From Pyropia yezoensis (taxonomy: Eukaryota > Rhodophyta > Bangiophyceae > Bangiales > Bangiaceae): DNA of 64,000 bases. A program made the position numbers and the translations under genes. The stretch covers positions 12,878,568 to 12,942,567 of the forward strand of contig CM020618.1 in the NCBI GenBank assembly GCA_009829735.1. Reading direction: 5' to 3'. Below, piece by piece: positions 43,526-54,523 of this stretch (positions are counted from its first letter, which is position 1; every line of letters begins with the position of its first letter). The notes beneath the pieces are model-generated. The model was not told where the DNA came from and ran no database searches. It saw nothing but the letters and a program-made list of their open reading frames with translations.

Positions 43526-44300
43526 TACCGTCCCCAGACAAAATCGTTTGTCCACTTCAATTTTGGGGCCTTGGTGCGCCGAGACTTCGGCGCGAAGCAC
43601 CGCAGATCTTGCGATTTTACCTCGCTGAGCCCCATATCAGGGAGATGCGCGGCCCGAGTCGCCATCTCCGTGAAGCGCACAAAAAGCGCGCCACTCGTCC
43701 ACCTCCCCCCCCGAACGTACCGGCGGCACCTGACGTCGATGGCGGGGCACAACCGCACGTCCCTGACGCCGCAGCAGAGGGGTGCCATCCGGGAGATGGC
43801 GTCGCTGGGCAGCAGTAACGGGGCTATCGCAGCCGCTGCCGTGGGTGGGGCAGAGCCCGGACCTCAATCCCATTGAGAACGCTTGGGGGGAGCTGGACCG
43901 TCGCCTGCGGGGGCGCAAGGTCGCCCCTAAGAACAAGGATGAGCTTTGGGCCGCGCTTTGTGAGGAGTGGGACGCCATGCCGGCGGAGTTCTTCACGGCT
44001 CTTGTTGCTTCAATGCCTCGTCGTGTGGCCGCTGTGTTGGCCGCGAAGGGGAGTGGGATTAAGTATTGATGTGAAGGCGAGGTGGGGGGAGGGTGAGGGT
44101 GACCGTGGACCCATGAGCTTTTTTTTGTTGTAGCGGTGGGGGCGGGGGGGGGGAGGGGGGGGGGGTGTCGGTGCCTCCTTTCGCCAAGCCGCAGCCGCTG
44201 CCTGCAAATCGGAGCTCCATGGAGATGGTTGGATCCGTAACAAAATCCTTTCGAAAATTGGACGTGCCAAGTGGACAAACGATATTGGACGGGGACTGTA
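43526..44300 (+). mobile_element. Internally deleted Tc1/mariner element
   Basis: The termini are inverted repeats flanked by TA. The left reads TACCGTCCCCAGACAAAATC then GTTTGTCCACTT. The reverse complement of the right reads TACAGTCCCCGTCCAATATC then GTTTGTCCACTT. 775 bp, carrying the two ends of a transposase. Confidence 0.85.
43739..44069 (+). pseudogene. Tc1/mariner transposase with central deletion
   Basis: The ATG at 43739 opens an N-terminal helix-turn-helix (SLTPQQRGAIREMASLGSSN, then GAIAAA) typical of Tc1-like DNA-binding domains. At about 43835-43845 it runs straight into the C-terminal end of the catalytic domain, in another frame: QSPDLNPIENAWGELDRRL, the motif that contains the third acidic catalytic residue. 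It continues to the stop at 44069. The first two catalytic aspartates and some 200 residues between are missing, so it is inactive. The GCCGCTGCC at the joint could be deletion microhomology. Confidence 0.85.
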
Positions 44301-44507
44301 CAGTCTGTATCCAGTTGTATGACCCCCTTGCGCACATTGTAGCCCACCCCCACTTTTACTCCTTTTTAACACTTCCACCAATGAGGTGCCTTCTTGGAAT
44401 GAGTCGGGCTCTCAGAGAGCGTCCTGCTCCCTCGTGCGAGGGAAATCTCCCAGTTATATGACCCCCTGTCATATAACTGGGGCGCATGTAACCGGATACA
44501 GACTGTA
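44299..44507. mobile_element. 209-bp MITE abutting the Tc1 element
   Basis: TACAGTCTGTATCC at 44299-44312 is the reverse complement of 44494-44507. The interior holds an inverted CAGTTATATGAC/GTCATATAACTG pair. Its first TA is also the last TA of the Tc1 element. Confidence 0.8.
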
Positions 44508-46825
44508 TGCATGTTTGTATCACTGCAGTTCACGCTGCCGTAGGCGACCACCTCATTTTTACCCCTGGGTCTGGGGCGACACACACGGAGAGGTACGTTG
44601 CGGTGCGATCCTTCTATATGTTCAGTGCTCGTGCTCCTCCACACTCGCTCCTCACCTCGGGAAAAACGTGCTACTGTTCAGTACAGTGGAGGAGGGGGCC
44701 CCCTTGGCCAGGGGGAGCGGGGAACGCCGCCTAGAGCACACCCGCGCGGGCGGGCCGCCTCACAAAGAGACCTCGTTCGAGTACCAGGTGACCCCCGAAG
44801 CCCCGCGGCGCGTGGCGCCCCTGGCCTTGACCGTGAGGTATGAGGAAGGGCAGTTGCTGTACCGCTGCCAGCTGCTTCATAAAACCGGCCGGGGCGCTTG
44901 TGCAAGGACCGGCTGCTTCGCCACCACCACATTCTCGACGACGGTTGTGTCCATCGGCTTCTGCTGCTGCCGGATGGGTTAGTAGGCCGCGGGCATGGCC
45001 GCCAGGCACTGCATGTAGGTAAGCGGCTGCGACAACGGCGGTGTCGGGGCTGCTGCGGGGCGGGCGGCCGGGAGGCCGGCAGCGGCCTGGCCGCCCCGCT
45101 TTCCCGCCCGCGGCCTCGTCGACGCGCCGCTGCCAGGGGCGCCCGCCCTCCGCCGCGCCGCCGACGCGCTGGGCGCCCCGCCGCCGCGGAGTGCCCTGCC
45201 ATGATGCCCCTCCACGAGCCCCCCTGCGACGGCGCCGCTGCCGCTTCCTGCTCCCCGTCCATGTTTTTAGCGGGGGGGCGCGACGGCTCCCATGACCATG
45301 TTCCAATTAATTTCTTGCTCCTCTTCCATGTGCGGTCGGTACGTATTCTATGTCGATTGACGGTGACTCTTCTGGTCACGTTTGCTCCCGAAGCAGAAGG
45401 TGTTTATCACACCGTTGTCTTGTTGTTCGTTACTCTGATACGCGTGTACCGTCCAGGCTGTTGGAGCACCAAGAGGGGGGTTTGACCGCTCCCCACCTGG
45501 TCCCTTTCGCCCGCGCACCCAGACACACCGGCGAGAACAAAGGATGCCCCCTTTCTCATCACCTGCCCCCTCCCGCCCGTTCCCCCCGTTAAAAGGGCCA
45601 CGCGGTCCTTCACGCCCTCCCCCACTTGTCGCGCAGCCGCGCCCCTCACCGCCGCTCACCCATCGCCCGCTCCCCATCGTGCGGCTCCCCTCGCGTCTCC
45701 CCTCCCTCGGCACGGCGGTCCCGCACCCCCCCCTTGGGCCACAGCCCCCGATCTCCTGCCCGGTCTGTCAGGCGCCCCGTCGTCCACGCCCCCGGCCGTC
45801 TCGCCCCGGCCGCCTGGCAGACACCCCCGCCCAGCTCCGGCGTTGATGGCCTTAGCCGCCTCCGTTGCCTCGCTCCACCCCTCCCCCGTCCGGCTGGCAG
45901 GCACCCCCGTCTGGGGGCCCACCTCATCCACTCAGGCAGTCGACTCGTCGGCCGCCGCCGGGTCGCCACCCACCGCCAAGCCCCCGCACCGGGAGCGTCT
46001 CCTTGTCTGCTGCCCGCCGGTCGCCGCTCGCCTCCTCCCCCTCGGCCACCGGGATCGCCTCATCGCCTGCTGCCACCAGGTCGCCGCTCGTCGCCGACCC
46101 CCCAGCCACCGGCATCGCCATCCCGTCCGCTGCCGCCCCGGTCGCGCCGCTCGCCTCCTTCGGTTCCCGGCGCTGCCGCGGGGCTGCACCAGATTCCGCG
46201 CAAGTCACCCTCCCGGCACTACCCGCGCCCATAAGTCCCTCCCCTGAATCTCCAACACAGGCAGCTTTGTAGTAAGGTGTATCATCCGCTTGGTTCTCGC
46301 TATTGAGTGGAGTCGATGGCGTGGCGAGAAAACCTATGCCTCCTTTGAGAGCCCTACGTCTGCTGAGCACAGCGCAAGGCTCCAAATTACGAGCCGCAAC
46401 GCGACACAGATGCACCTGCTGCCGCCGCCTCTGCCACCCCCGCCACCGCTGTCTGCGACAGGGGAAGCCAAGACAGCGGCAGCAACCCCCCCCCGCCGCC
46501 TGTCAGGGGGTCATGCCGCGGCCACCGCCACAGCCGCCGCTGCCATCACCCGCCATTAGGGGCGGGCTAGCGCTGACGTGACCGCTTCCAATCAAGGCAT
46601 CGTTTCGGCCGCCGCCTGCCCGCCAGGCGTCCACGGCAGCCTGCCTCCTCGCCCGCCCCCTCGTCCTTTGTGCGACACAGCTGGTGCTGTGCTTCTTCCC
46701 TACCGGCCAAAAGGGCGGCTACGGGCATGGTAAAATGAACAACACCGCTGCTCTGCTCACACGCTCGCCCGCTGCTGCCTCCTCTCTTCTCCCCGCCCCC
46801 CCCCCCCGCGTGCCGTACCCTCCGT
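44508..46825. other. Gene-poor region
   Basis: No gene I can defend. A minus-strand stretch near 45261-44979 starts with ATG (MDGEQEAAAAPSQGG), and an Ala-rich frame ends SQPLTYMQCLAAMPAAY, but the two are in different frames. Another minus-strand frame, 46415-45924, contains a ~20-residue Ala/Gly/Glu repeat and no known domain. Tandem repeats lie at about 45960-46170. Confidence 0.4.
45960..46170. repeat. Imperfect ~60-bp tandem repeat
   Basis: About three copies built on GGTCGCCGCTCG, CCACCGG and ATCGCC words. Confidence 0.5.
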
Positions 46826-49309
46826 TCACGGCTCCTCTTCGTCCATGTCCTCTTCCTCCTCCTCCAACTCGCCCTCACTTTTGATAAACGGATCGTCCCT
46901 CGACGGTGGGCTCGGCAGGCCGGCCCGGGGTGGCTCGCAGCTGCTGCCATCGTCGCTGTCGGCCGCACCCGCACTGCTGGTGGACGGCGTCGTGTGTGCT
47001 CTGACCGCCGTTGGCGTCCCGCTGCCGCTGGCACAGCCGCGGTTGGGTGCGTCGGCCACGGCGGCCAGCCGAGGCTGACCAGCCGCGCTTGGCAGGGGCG
47101 CCCCACGGCCGCTGGCGTCGCCACGCCGTGGTGAACGGGCGACGCCGGTCAACGGGGTGTCGGACCGGCTCCCCGTGCCGTCAGCAGGAGCGTCGGCCAA
47201 GCCGCTGGGAGGCTCCCCCCCATCGGTGCCTGCCGATGGCGGCCGGCACTGCCGGTCGTTGCCGTCTGCTGGTGCACGGGCCGAACCGGCAGACGGCTGA
47301 ACACCCGGGGCGCTGGTCGTCCGTGGCCGCCGTCGACCGGTACCACCATCAGCAGAGCGTGCTCCCCCACCTCTGCCCTCCTCCGACTCATCCGACATGG
47401 ATGAGTCCGAGTCCACGTCCGATCCGTCCGCCGAATAGCCAATGGCAGAGGGCTTGGTGGGAGGCTCTTCGTAGCCGGGGTCCCCAGGCCCGACGACCAC
47501 CACTTCGTCATCGTCGCCGTCGTCCGAGGCCTCCCCCCGCACTGGGGCAGAGGTCTTGTACTTCCGGGTCGACACGTACAGGGGGCGGCCAGACTCATCC
47601 GTAAAGGCGTTGCGCCGAAAGAAGAAGGGGTCTCGGTAGTACACTGTGAAGCATAGGCTTGGCTCAGGCCGCCACCACCTCTTGACAAAGGTCTGCGTGC
47701 GGGCGGCTAGCTCCGCTGCTTCCCGCTTGCGCCGCTGTGCGGCCGTCTCCACTTTCCAGGCGCGATCGCCGTCGCTGTCGCTGCTAGACTCCTCGCTGCT
47801 GCTGCTCTCTTCCTCACCGTCAGTGCTTGCTCCGGCACTCCCGTCAGTGTCTCCGCTGCTGTTGTCCCCTGGCGCCCGGCGGACGTTTCGTGGCCCCTCG
47901 TTGGACACACGCTGGTGGCCATCCCCGGCACGGGCAGGAGCAGGGGGCGTGGCCGCCGTTGCTGCAGACCCCGTGCCCCTTGGCAGCTGCTGAGCAGTGT
48001 CCTCCCCGGGCTTGTGGCTCTTCTCCGCCTGGCGAACGGGCTTGCCCGTGGCATCCAGAAGGGTGCCCGCCGTGGCACACAGCGTCTGGTCCTTGCCCGC
48101 CATCGCCTCGGCCAGGATGACAGGGCTCGCACCCAGCGTGATGAGCGCGCGCGGGGGTGCCTTCTTGGAGGTCTGGCCTTGCGCAGAGCCGGCCCGCGAT
48201 GCCGTGGGGGCCGCGGACGGCTTCTCTCCCGCGACCTTTCCGTTGCCTGCACCCTTACCGCCCACGTTGTTCACATTGCCGTCTTGCTCGCCGCTTGCCC
48301 CCCGACTTTTCCCATCCCCTCCGCTCTGGTTCCTGCTTGCACCGTCTCCGCTGCCGCCGTCTCCACCGTCGCCGTCGCCTCTGCCGCCCCCTCCGCTGCC
48401 GCCCTCTCCGCTGCCGCCCCCTCCGCTGCCTCCCTCCCCGCTGTCACCGTCTGCGCTGCCGCCGTCTGCGTTGCCACCGTCTCCAGTGTGGTCGACCCCA
48501 CCGACCTCACCGCCACCGTCGTCCGCTCCGTCGTCCCCCGTGGCGGCCACTCGCGGACGCGTCCAGCTCTTGCGGCGGCGCTTGAGAGGCGGCGGGGCCA
48601 CCACCTCGTCGTACTCCGTCTCGTACCGGAGATACGCTTGGACCTGGATGGTGCCCACCGCGTCCTCTGCCGAGGTACTTCCCCCATTACACCGGTATTC
48701 AGCCCCCGTTTTGGCCACCCGCAGGCGGCGCATGCCCGTGACGACGCCGTTCGCGTCCTTGATGAGCAGACCTCGAAAAGTGAACTTCTTTTCACTCAGC
48801 GGCAGCGCCTTGAGCGACCCGACCACCACGACCTTGCCCAGGTCCTTCCCGTCGACCAGCAGCTTGGCCGCCAGCCTCGCGCGCGACATCTCCTTGTGGT
48901 CCTCTCGGGAGAGCAGCCCACCCAGGGCCCTGCACCGGCCGCCAGCCACGTGGAGGGTCACCTCAAACTCCTCCCCCGGCTCGAGGGGAAAGTAAAAGCC
49001 CTCCTTGACGGCCGGCATGGAGGGGCACTCGGCCGCCCGCCGACGGGCCGCTGCACTGGGCACGTACAGGGTGTCGACGGGGAGGCGCACCTCCTCGTCG
49101 CCCACGGCGGCGGCGGCGGCCGACGCGGCCCCACCGGCTGCCACGACGGTGGCGATGCTGAGAGAAAAGGGGCTGCGCGACGGCAGGCGATAGGCCGCGC
49201 CGCGGATCTTGTCATCGGGGCTGGCGGTGAAGCGGGCCACATTAACGGTGCGGCGCTTGGCCGCGACCGGGCGGGGGTAGGCCACCGCCGGGAGGTCAGG
49301 GGTGCCCAT
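46826..49309 (-). CDS. DUF7918-like protein with long acidic/Gly-rich region
   Basis: 827 residues, one open frame; the ATG at 49309 is the first in frame, with only non-ATG codons above. Residues ~100-230 form a beta-rich domain: [20 protein letters not shown], then [30 protein letters not shown] and [17 protein letters not shown]. This order resembles the DUF7918 family found in fungi and algae, whose function is not established; the match is from pattern memory only. A basic [11 protein letters not shown] patch (possible nuclear signal) follows. Then come ~120 residues of GGSGEGG-type repeat, a Ser/Glu/Asp stretch ([15 protein letters not shown]), a segment [20 protein letters not shown], and an acidic end ([16 protein letters not shown]). 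A nuclear role is plausible but unproven. Confidence 0.7.
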   Translation of the reverse strand: MGTPDLPAVAYPRPVAAKRRTVNVARFTASPDDKIRGAAYRLPSRSPFSLSIATVVAAGGAASAAAAAVGDEEVRLPVDTLYVPSAAARRRAAECPSMPAVKEGFYFPLEPGEEFEVTLHVAGGRCRALGGLLSREDHKEMSRARLAAKLLVDGKDLGKVVVVGSLKALPLSEKKFTFRGLLIKDANGVVTGMRRLRVAKTGAEYRCNGGSTSAEDAVGTIQVQAYLRYETEYDEVVAPPPLKRRRKSWTRPRVAATGDDGADDGGGEVGGVDHTGDGGNADGGSADGDSGEGGSGGGGSGEGGSGGGGRGDGDGGDGGSGDGASRNQSGGDGKSRGASGEQDGNVNNVGGKGAGNGKVAGEKPSAAPTASRAGSAQGQTSKKAPPRALITLGASPVILAEAMAGKDQTLCATAGTLLDATGKPVRQAEKSHKPGEDTAQQLPRGTGSAATAATPPAPARAGDGHQRVSNEGPRNVRRAPGDNSSGDTDGSAGASTDGEEESSSSEESSSDSDGDRAWKVETAAQRRKREAAELAARTQTFVKRWWRPEPSLCFTVYYRDPFFFRRNAFTDESGRPLYVSTRKYKTSAPVRGEASDDGDDDEVVVVGPGDPGYEEPPTKPSAIGYSADGSDVDSDSSMSDESEEGRGGGARSADGGTGRRRPRTTSAPGVQPSAGSARAPADGNDRQCRPPSAGTDGGEPPSGLADAPADGTGSRSDTPLTGVARSPRRGDASGRGAPLPSAAGQPRLAAVADAPNRGCASGSGTPTAVRAHTTPSTSSAGAADSDDGSSCEPPRAGLPSPPSRDDPFIKSEGELEEEEEDMDEEEP

Positions 49310-51112
49310 GGCGCGCGGCACCACAGGCTGGGGCGTGATGGACAGGTAGAGGGGGGCCCCGTGTGCTGGAGGAGGAGGAGGAGGAGGGGGGGGGGTTGAC
49401 GAGACCAAAGACAAAGGGTGCGCGCGGGGACCGTGTGGGGCGCAGCACGAGCCGCCACGCGCGTTGCTTTGCTTGCGGAGCGGCCCGTGTGGTCGTAAGC
49501 GGCGGCACGGAAAGGCGGGATGGCGTCGTTGCACCCCCACCGCAGGCGCCAACGGGGACTCATCGGCGGCGGGTTGCGCGTCGCCAAGCGGCGTCCCAGG
49601 AGGCTCTGATGTATTCCTTGGCCGCGGGACCGCACGCCGTATTCTACACCCCTCCGCCCCCCGCCACGGGCAGTGCTGCCAAAGAGTTGCACCCAGGGTC
49701 AGGGGGTGCTGCTCGCGCGGGTGGCCTGCCACGGAGAGGAGGTTCCTCGGCCGCGCCACCCGCCGCTCCCGGCCTGCGACCCGAGGGTCCTCCCGAAAGC
49801 GCAACGGGCGGTGCCACACCGGGGTGCGCGTCACCCGTCGCGCGGTGGCTGCCACCGCACCGCGCGCACGCGCGCGCGCACCCGTCGGAAGAGTCGGTGC
49901 GCCGGGCGCACTCTGCGCTCGGCGGTTAAGTGGTGGCAAGCGCGGCCCGTGGAGTCAAGGCACTGAGGGAGTGTATCCCTCACGGGGCGGGAGGGACTGC
50001 CCGCCCGCCCCTCCCCGCTTCCTCCTTTTGCCATGTTGGCCATGCCTGCACGGTCGAGCGCTATTTACATACCTAGTCGACAAGGACGGGACCGGACCTG
50101 ATGGACTGACCGAAATGGATGGGTGATCCGTGACCGTGCGTCCCGCGCGTGCAGAAGCTCTTGACTTGTTTGGCTCTGGCGGAAAGCGCGTCGCGGGGGG
50201 CAAAGCACCGTAGGCACTCGACTCGATTGAGCCCACCATCCCACGCCCAACGCAAGGGAAGAGAGGACGGCCATCGGCCGATGAGACAGCCGCGCTGGCC
50301 GCCTCCCACAGCCCTACGTACTCACCCCTCCACAGGCTCCTCGCCTCCCACAGCCGTACGTACGCACCCCTCCAAAGACCCCCTGCTGTTCCAATGGCCG
50401 CCCGCCGTCTGGGTGCCATCGCCACTTGTCGGAGACAGAGCAGGTGGAACCGTGGGTCAGGTGTAGGGGGGGGGGGGGGGGTGGGGGAAATAGGTGACGA
50501 TAGGCCCGCCTTGCACAACGCAGCCTGTCTGCCCGGAGGGGCACCCTCCCACTACCGCTATGTACTGTACCAGCTACCGCCCCCTTCGTGAGCTCCAACG
50601 AGGCGGGGCCGTGTCAGGTACGGTTGCACGCGAGCAACACCGCCCCAGCCCAGACGCCCACCCATAGGCGCAGGGCCCTGCCCCGCCCTACCCACCCTCG
50701 TCGCCCGCGGTGCTCACCAAAAGGCACCGGGGCACAAAGAGCCATGGCGTTTGCGCAGAGTAGGGGGGAGAGTGCCCAGAAAAACCCTACCGCGTGGGGA
50801 TAAGGGGGGGGGGGGAGCCTGCAGGAACACGGCGTACAGCAGTCGCTCCAGGCGTGCTACACCCCACACATCAGCAGCCCCCCCCCACCCCCTCCTCTCC
50901 CACGGCGGGCGGAAACGCCAAAAGTAGGGGGGGAGGGGTGTGGGGGGCGGGTGACAGCGTGCAGGTGAGCCCACACGAGCGGAAAAGAACACGCGCAGCC
51001 CCGGCGGTAGAACAGCAACCAACAGTTACAGCCAGACTCCCACGCATCCTTGTCCGCCCCCCCCAACAGAACAAAAACGTTCGACTCTGGAGTTGAGGAT
51101 GGGTGGGCACCC
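49310..51112. other. Intergenic region upstream of the DUF7918-like gene
   Basis: No gene identified. It contains a G run at 50467-50483 and an alternating CG/CA tract at 49858-49882. The right end, to about 50870, may include the displaced 3' part of SRP19, since a frame reading FLFCWGGRTRMRGSL continues leftward. Confidence 0.4.
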
Positions 51113-51798
51113 TCAGTGGCTGCCGCGTACTCCACAGATGCACCCGTATGCGGCTGCGGTTGGAAAGTGGCGCGGGTGGCACTTTCCCTCCAACCCCAGG
51201 AAGACGCCCAGACCGCGCGCGGCCTCAAACGCGTCGGGGGTTGTCGGGTGGGCTACGGCAGCGGCCTTGGAAATCTTGCGGCCCTTCTCAAACGAACCGG
51301 CGGGGAGCGTGGTGACGGGGGAGAAGGAGATGAAGAACAAGGGGAAAAAATGACATGGAGGCAGGAGAGAGAGGAAATAGGTCGGGAGGAAGAAAGCGGT
51401 CAACCAAAGGACGCACATAAGGCTGCTGTGCAGAAAAGAAAACAAACGCTCCGTGTAGTCCTGCGCATCTAACCGGTCTGGGACGAGCACCAGGAATGCC
51501 CTACGGGGGCCCCGCTTTCTCCCTGCATGCTTGCTAGTCATCAAGGGGAGCATTTCATCGCTTCGGGACGCCGCTTTTCCCGCCCACCCCACTTCCCCCC
51601 CCCCCCCAGCCAGGGGTCGACCACTCTCCCCTACCATCCACACCACAGCAACCACTGCCGACCGTCCAATGCACGCACCTGTGAAAATGAGTAGTTGGCA
51701 TTGAGGTAGGCAGGATAGACGAAAACCCGTAGGGAGGCGTCCACCTGCAGCAGGAACAAAGGGCGCCCAGCGGAGGACGCCAAGACTGCCGCCGCCAT
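51113..51798 (-). CDS. SRP19: Signal recognition particle 19-kDa protein (two exons, 3' part uncertain)
   Basis: Exon 1 (51798-51679) encodes ...DASLRVFVYPAYLNANYSF, matching the YPAYLN signature of SRP19, which binds SRP RNA helices and lets SRP54 assemble. It ends CAG|GTGCGT. A 395-base intron ends ...GAGAAG, and exon 2 (51283) continues in frame with GRKISKAAAVAHPTTPDAFE and GLGVFLGLEGKCHPRHFP, the conserved second motif. The frame then stops at 51113. The next conserved SRP19 piece (family GRVRVQL) appears one frame over as NRSRIRVHLW at about 51160, so a frameshift, sequencing error or further intron is present. A pyrimidine tract before GTGGACGCC (within exon 1) could instead be an acceptor, with a separate first exon. 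Head-to-head with the WKF gene, 442 bases apart. Confidence 0.75.
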
Positions 51799-52240
51799 GA
51801 CCACGTCGGGCGCCGGGCCGGCTCTGCTAGCCGGCGAGCCGGGTGTCTGCCGCTGCGCTCCCCCCCCCCCCGCGCCGGCGGCCGCCGCCGCTGCCGATAC
51901 AGCCACGCGCAGCCGCCGCGGTGGTTCTTCCGCCACCCCCCCCACGGACGGAAACTGCAGCGGGAGCTTTGGCGGCGGCAGTGACGGCAGCTCCACCCAG
52001 CGCGCGACTGGGGCTGGAGTGGGAAGGTGCCCGGGCCTCCACCACCGGGAGCATGAGAGCAGTAATTCCCTTGGTGCTGCGCGGATCAATTCGTACCAGA
52101 AGAAGCGGTGCAGCCGGTCGTCGTCGGCGGCCCATGCCGCTGTTAAGCGCACATCCCGTCCGTCCAGCCTCCCCCGCCCACCCCCTCTTCGTCTCCAACA
52201 GCTCGCTGCTCGTGGCACCCTCTCGTGGCCTGGCTGCCTA

Positions 52241-52924
52241 ATGGCGCCCGCCTCCACCAAAGAGATGGCCGCTGCACCTACCTCGGCGGCCGCTGTCCCT
52301 GCCCCTGCCGCCGACGACGCGTCCCCGGCTGCCGCGGCGACGACGGCGGCGCCGGCCACGGCTACGGCGGCAGGAGACGCCCCGCCCCCCCCCAAGCGCC
52401 CTCCGCACCGACCAAAGAAGCGCCCCCCCCCTCCTCCCCCCTCCCCTGGCGCTCCCGCTCCCCCGCCCGCCCCCCGCCCTGAGATTCTCTACCTCCGCGC
52501 CTGGGCGGCCGCCCACCCCCCCGCGGGCGCAGCTGCTGGTGGCGTGGCGGCAGCGGCTGCTGCGGCGGCGGCGTCGCCCGCCGGCGGGGACGCTCCCCGC
52601 GCCTGGAAGTTTTCCAAGGCCATGCAGACCCGCCTCCTCCGCCGGGCCCTCTCCCCCGAGGCCGTGAGCAAGGCGGACTTTGTGCTCCTCCTGCGCTACG
52701 TGGGCACCATGCGGGGGGCGAGCCGCGCCAAGACGCTGTCGCAGGCGGTCGCCGCTCGCCAGGCGCTGGCGACGGGGGAGCCGGTGGGCGCGGCGGCGGC
52801 GGCGGCAGCGGCGGCGGTGGGGGCGGCACCTCCCGTCGACGTTGCCAACGCGGAAAAGGAGCGGGAGCGGGTGCGAAAGCGGGCGCGCAAGCTCGTCCGA
52901 GTGCTGCGGGTGGACGCAGAGTGA
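52241..52924 (+). CDS. WKF-domain (DUF2373, C7orf50-like) protein
   Basis: 227 residues from the ATG at 52241. An in-frame ATG at 51797 would add 148 compositionally poor residues and overlap SRP19. The N-terminal half is Ala/Pro-rich with a basic KRPPHRPKKRPP patch. The C-terminal domain is the WKF family: AWKFSKAMQTRLLRRALS, FVLLLRYVGTMRGASRAKT, ending in a basic helix EKERERVRKRARKLVRVLR. The human relative C7orf50 is nucleolar and RNA-associated; the exact role is unsettled. No introns. Likely shares a promoter region with SRP19. Confidence 0.85.
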   Translation: MAPASTKEMAAAPTSAAAVPAPAADDASPAAAATTAAPATATAAGDAPPPPKRPPHRPKKRPPPPPPSPGAPAPPPAPRPEILYLRAWAAAHPPAGAAAGGVAAAAAAAAASPAGGDAPRAWKFSKAMQTRLLRRALSPEAVSKADFVLLLRYVGTMRGASRAKTLSQAVAARQALATGEPVGAAAAAAAAAVGAAPPVDVANAEKERERVRKRARKLVRVLRVDAE

Positions 52925-53290
52925 GGCGATGGTCGCGAGGGGGGTGGGGCGGGGGGAGTTGGAAGGAGGGGAAGGGGCGGGGCGCGATCGTGGGGTCGTT
53001 TGACGGGGCCTTCTTCTTGTTTGGCTGTTGTCCCTGGACGAGCTGTGTCTTTCTATTCGTCTTGTTTTGCGCACGGAGGAGCCAGGCGGGAGGCCGCACC
53101 ACGCCAGGTACGGTACCGCAGGGCGTCCGAGTGAGTGGCAGCGAGCAGAGGCGTCCCCAGGGGGGGAACCGGCCCTCTACTCATCCCGAGCTCCCCTTCC
53201 GCCCTCCCTCCGCTCGCCATGCTCTTTGCCTTCTCCGTCCCTCGGGCGATACCCCCTCATGACACCCCTCTTCTCTCCTGGTAGGGCGTC

Positions 53291-54523
53291 TCAGTCATCC
53301 TGGTCAGGTGCCCCCGTCCGCGGCGCCGCGAACGTTTCGACGCGTGCGAGGGCGGGCCCGGGCGTGAGCGGCACCCCCCCCCCGCGCCGCCGGCGGCGGG
53401 CCCACACCCCCTTGGCTACTCCCCCCGGTGCGACGGCCAGGGCGGCCAACTCCCGGCGACACCGCGACCAGCGGCCGGGCCGCCCGGCGGGCCCGTCGCC
53501 CGCCGCCGCCGCCGCCCCGCTGCTGCTGCCACCGCCGTCCTGGTTGGGCGGCGTGGCCGGGCGTTCGCGGGCTGCAGGGGCGTTGGATGCCCCAGCGGCC
53601 CCGCCTGCGCCCCCCCCGCCGCGCCAGCCCCGCCGCGGCCGCGGCGGCGGCCGTTCCCGCCGTGCTGGCGGCCGCCGCCACGCCCGCCGCGCCTGTCGGC
53701 GGTCTTCATCTGGGGACGGCGGCTCGACTGCGCCACCGCCGCCGCCCCACGGGGGCACCCCCGCCGCGCCGGGCCGACGGCCGCCCCTGCCGACCGCCGC
53801 GGCCGGGGTGACGGGCGTGCCGCTGGCGGCCCCATCCCCGCCGTCACCGCCGCCGCCGGTGTCGTGCGGGGCGTCCCCATAGGTCTTTCGGGCGGCTGCA
53901 ACAAACGCCCAAGCGGTGGGGTCACCCCCGGGGGGCGGCGCGACGAGCACGACATCCCCCGGCGCCGCTGCGTCGGCCGCAAAGTACCATGCCGGGTCCC
54001 CGGGCGCAGTCCCCGCCGCCGCCGCTGCCGCCGCAATGGCCGCTGTGAGGGCTTGTGGGAGGGCCGCCGCCGCCGCAGGTGATGGCGGCCACGGACCCGC
54101 CGCCGCCGACCGGGTGATGGGGTGGGAGGCGAGGAGCGCCCCGCCCGCCGGGGAGCGGATGGTGAGGTAGGCGCGTGGGGAGGTGATCTCGACGGCCACC
54201 GCCACGTCGACCGCGCCAGCCAGGTGGGGGGGGCGCGCGGCGCCTCCGGGGGTGGCTGTCACCCGCGTGCCAGCCGCCGGAAACTCGGCAGATGGGGGGG
54301 ACGCCGCCGGCTCGGTCGCTGCTGTTGCCGCCGCCGACGCCGCGGCCCGTGAGAAGGAGCGCGTCCGGCCAGGGGGCGGCGGAGGCGGGGGGACAGTGCT
54401 CGTCGAATGGCCGCTGGTGGGGGGCGGGGGGGGTGGGGGAGGGGGAGGTGGTGCACCGTCACCGGGTGTGCGGCCGGCCGGTGGAGGCGGAGGCGGCGGC
54501 GGCGGCGGCGGCGGTGGCGCCAT
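53291..54523 (-). CDS. Proline-rich protein of unknown function
   Basis: 410 residues from a clear ATG at 54523 (MAPPPPPPPP). Residues 1-50 are polyproline blocks. Residues ~90-220 look folded: AVDVAVAVEITSPRAYLTIR, ALLASHPITRSAAAGPWPP, GDPAWYFAADAAAPGDVVLV, PTAWAFVAAARKTYGDAP. The remainder is Arg/Gly/Pro-rich and may be translated in the wrong frame after a homopolymer. The fold is not recognised. Polyproline suggests profilin/SH3/WW-type binding, but nothing else supports this. Confidence 0.5.
   Translation of the reverse strand: MAPPPPPPPPPPPPPAGRTPGDGAPPPPPPPPPPPTSGHSTSTVPPPPPPPGRTRSFSRAAASAAATAATEPAASPPSAEFPAAGTRVTATPGGAARPPHLAGAVDVAVAVEITSPRAYLTIRSPAGGALLASHPITRSAAAGPWPPSPAAAAALPQALTAAIAAAAAAAGTAPGDPAWYFAADAAAPGDVVLVAPPPGGDPTAWAFVAAARKTYGDAPHDTGGGGDGGDGAASGTPVTPAAAVGRGGRRPGAAGVPPWGGGGGAVEPPSPDEDRRQARRAWRRPPARRERPPPRPRRGWRGGGGAGGAAGASNAPAARERPATPPNQDGGGSSSGAAAAAGDGPAGRPGRWSRCRRELAALAVAPGGVAKGVWARRRRRGGGVPLTPGPALARVETFAAPRTGAPDQDD

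Noticed and set aside
49310..49939. N-terminal extension of the DUF7918-like gene to 1037 residues
   Set aside because: It starts at a non-ATG codon and is Arg/Pro-rich without structure; ATG 49309 is preferred.
51797..52240. Upstream ATG for the WKF gene
   Set aside because: The added 148 residues are low complexity and overlap SRP19 exon 1 on the other strand; the conserved domain needs only the 52241 start.
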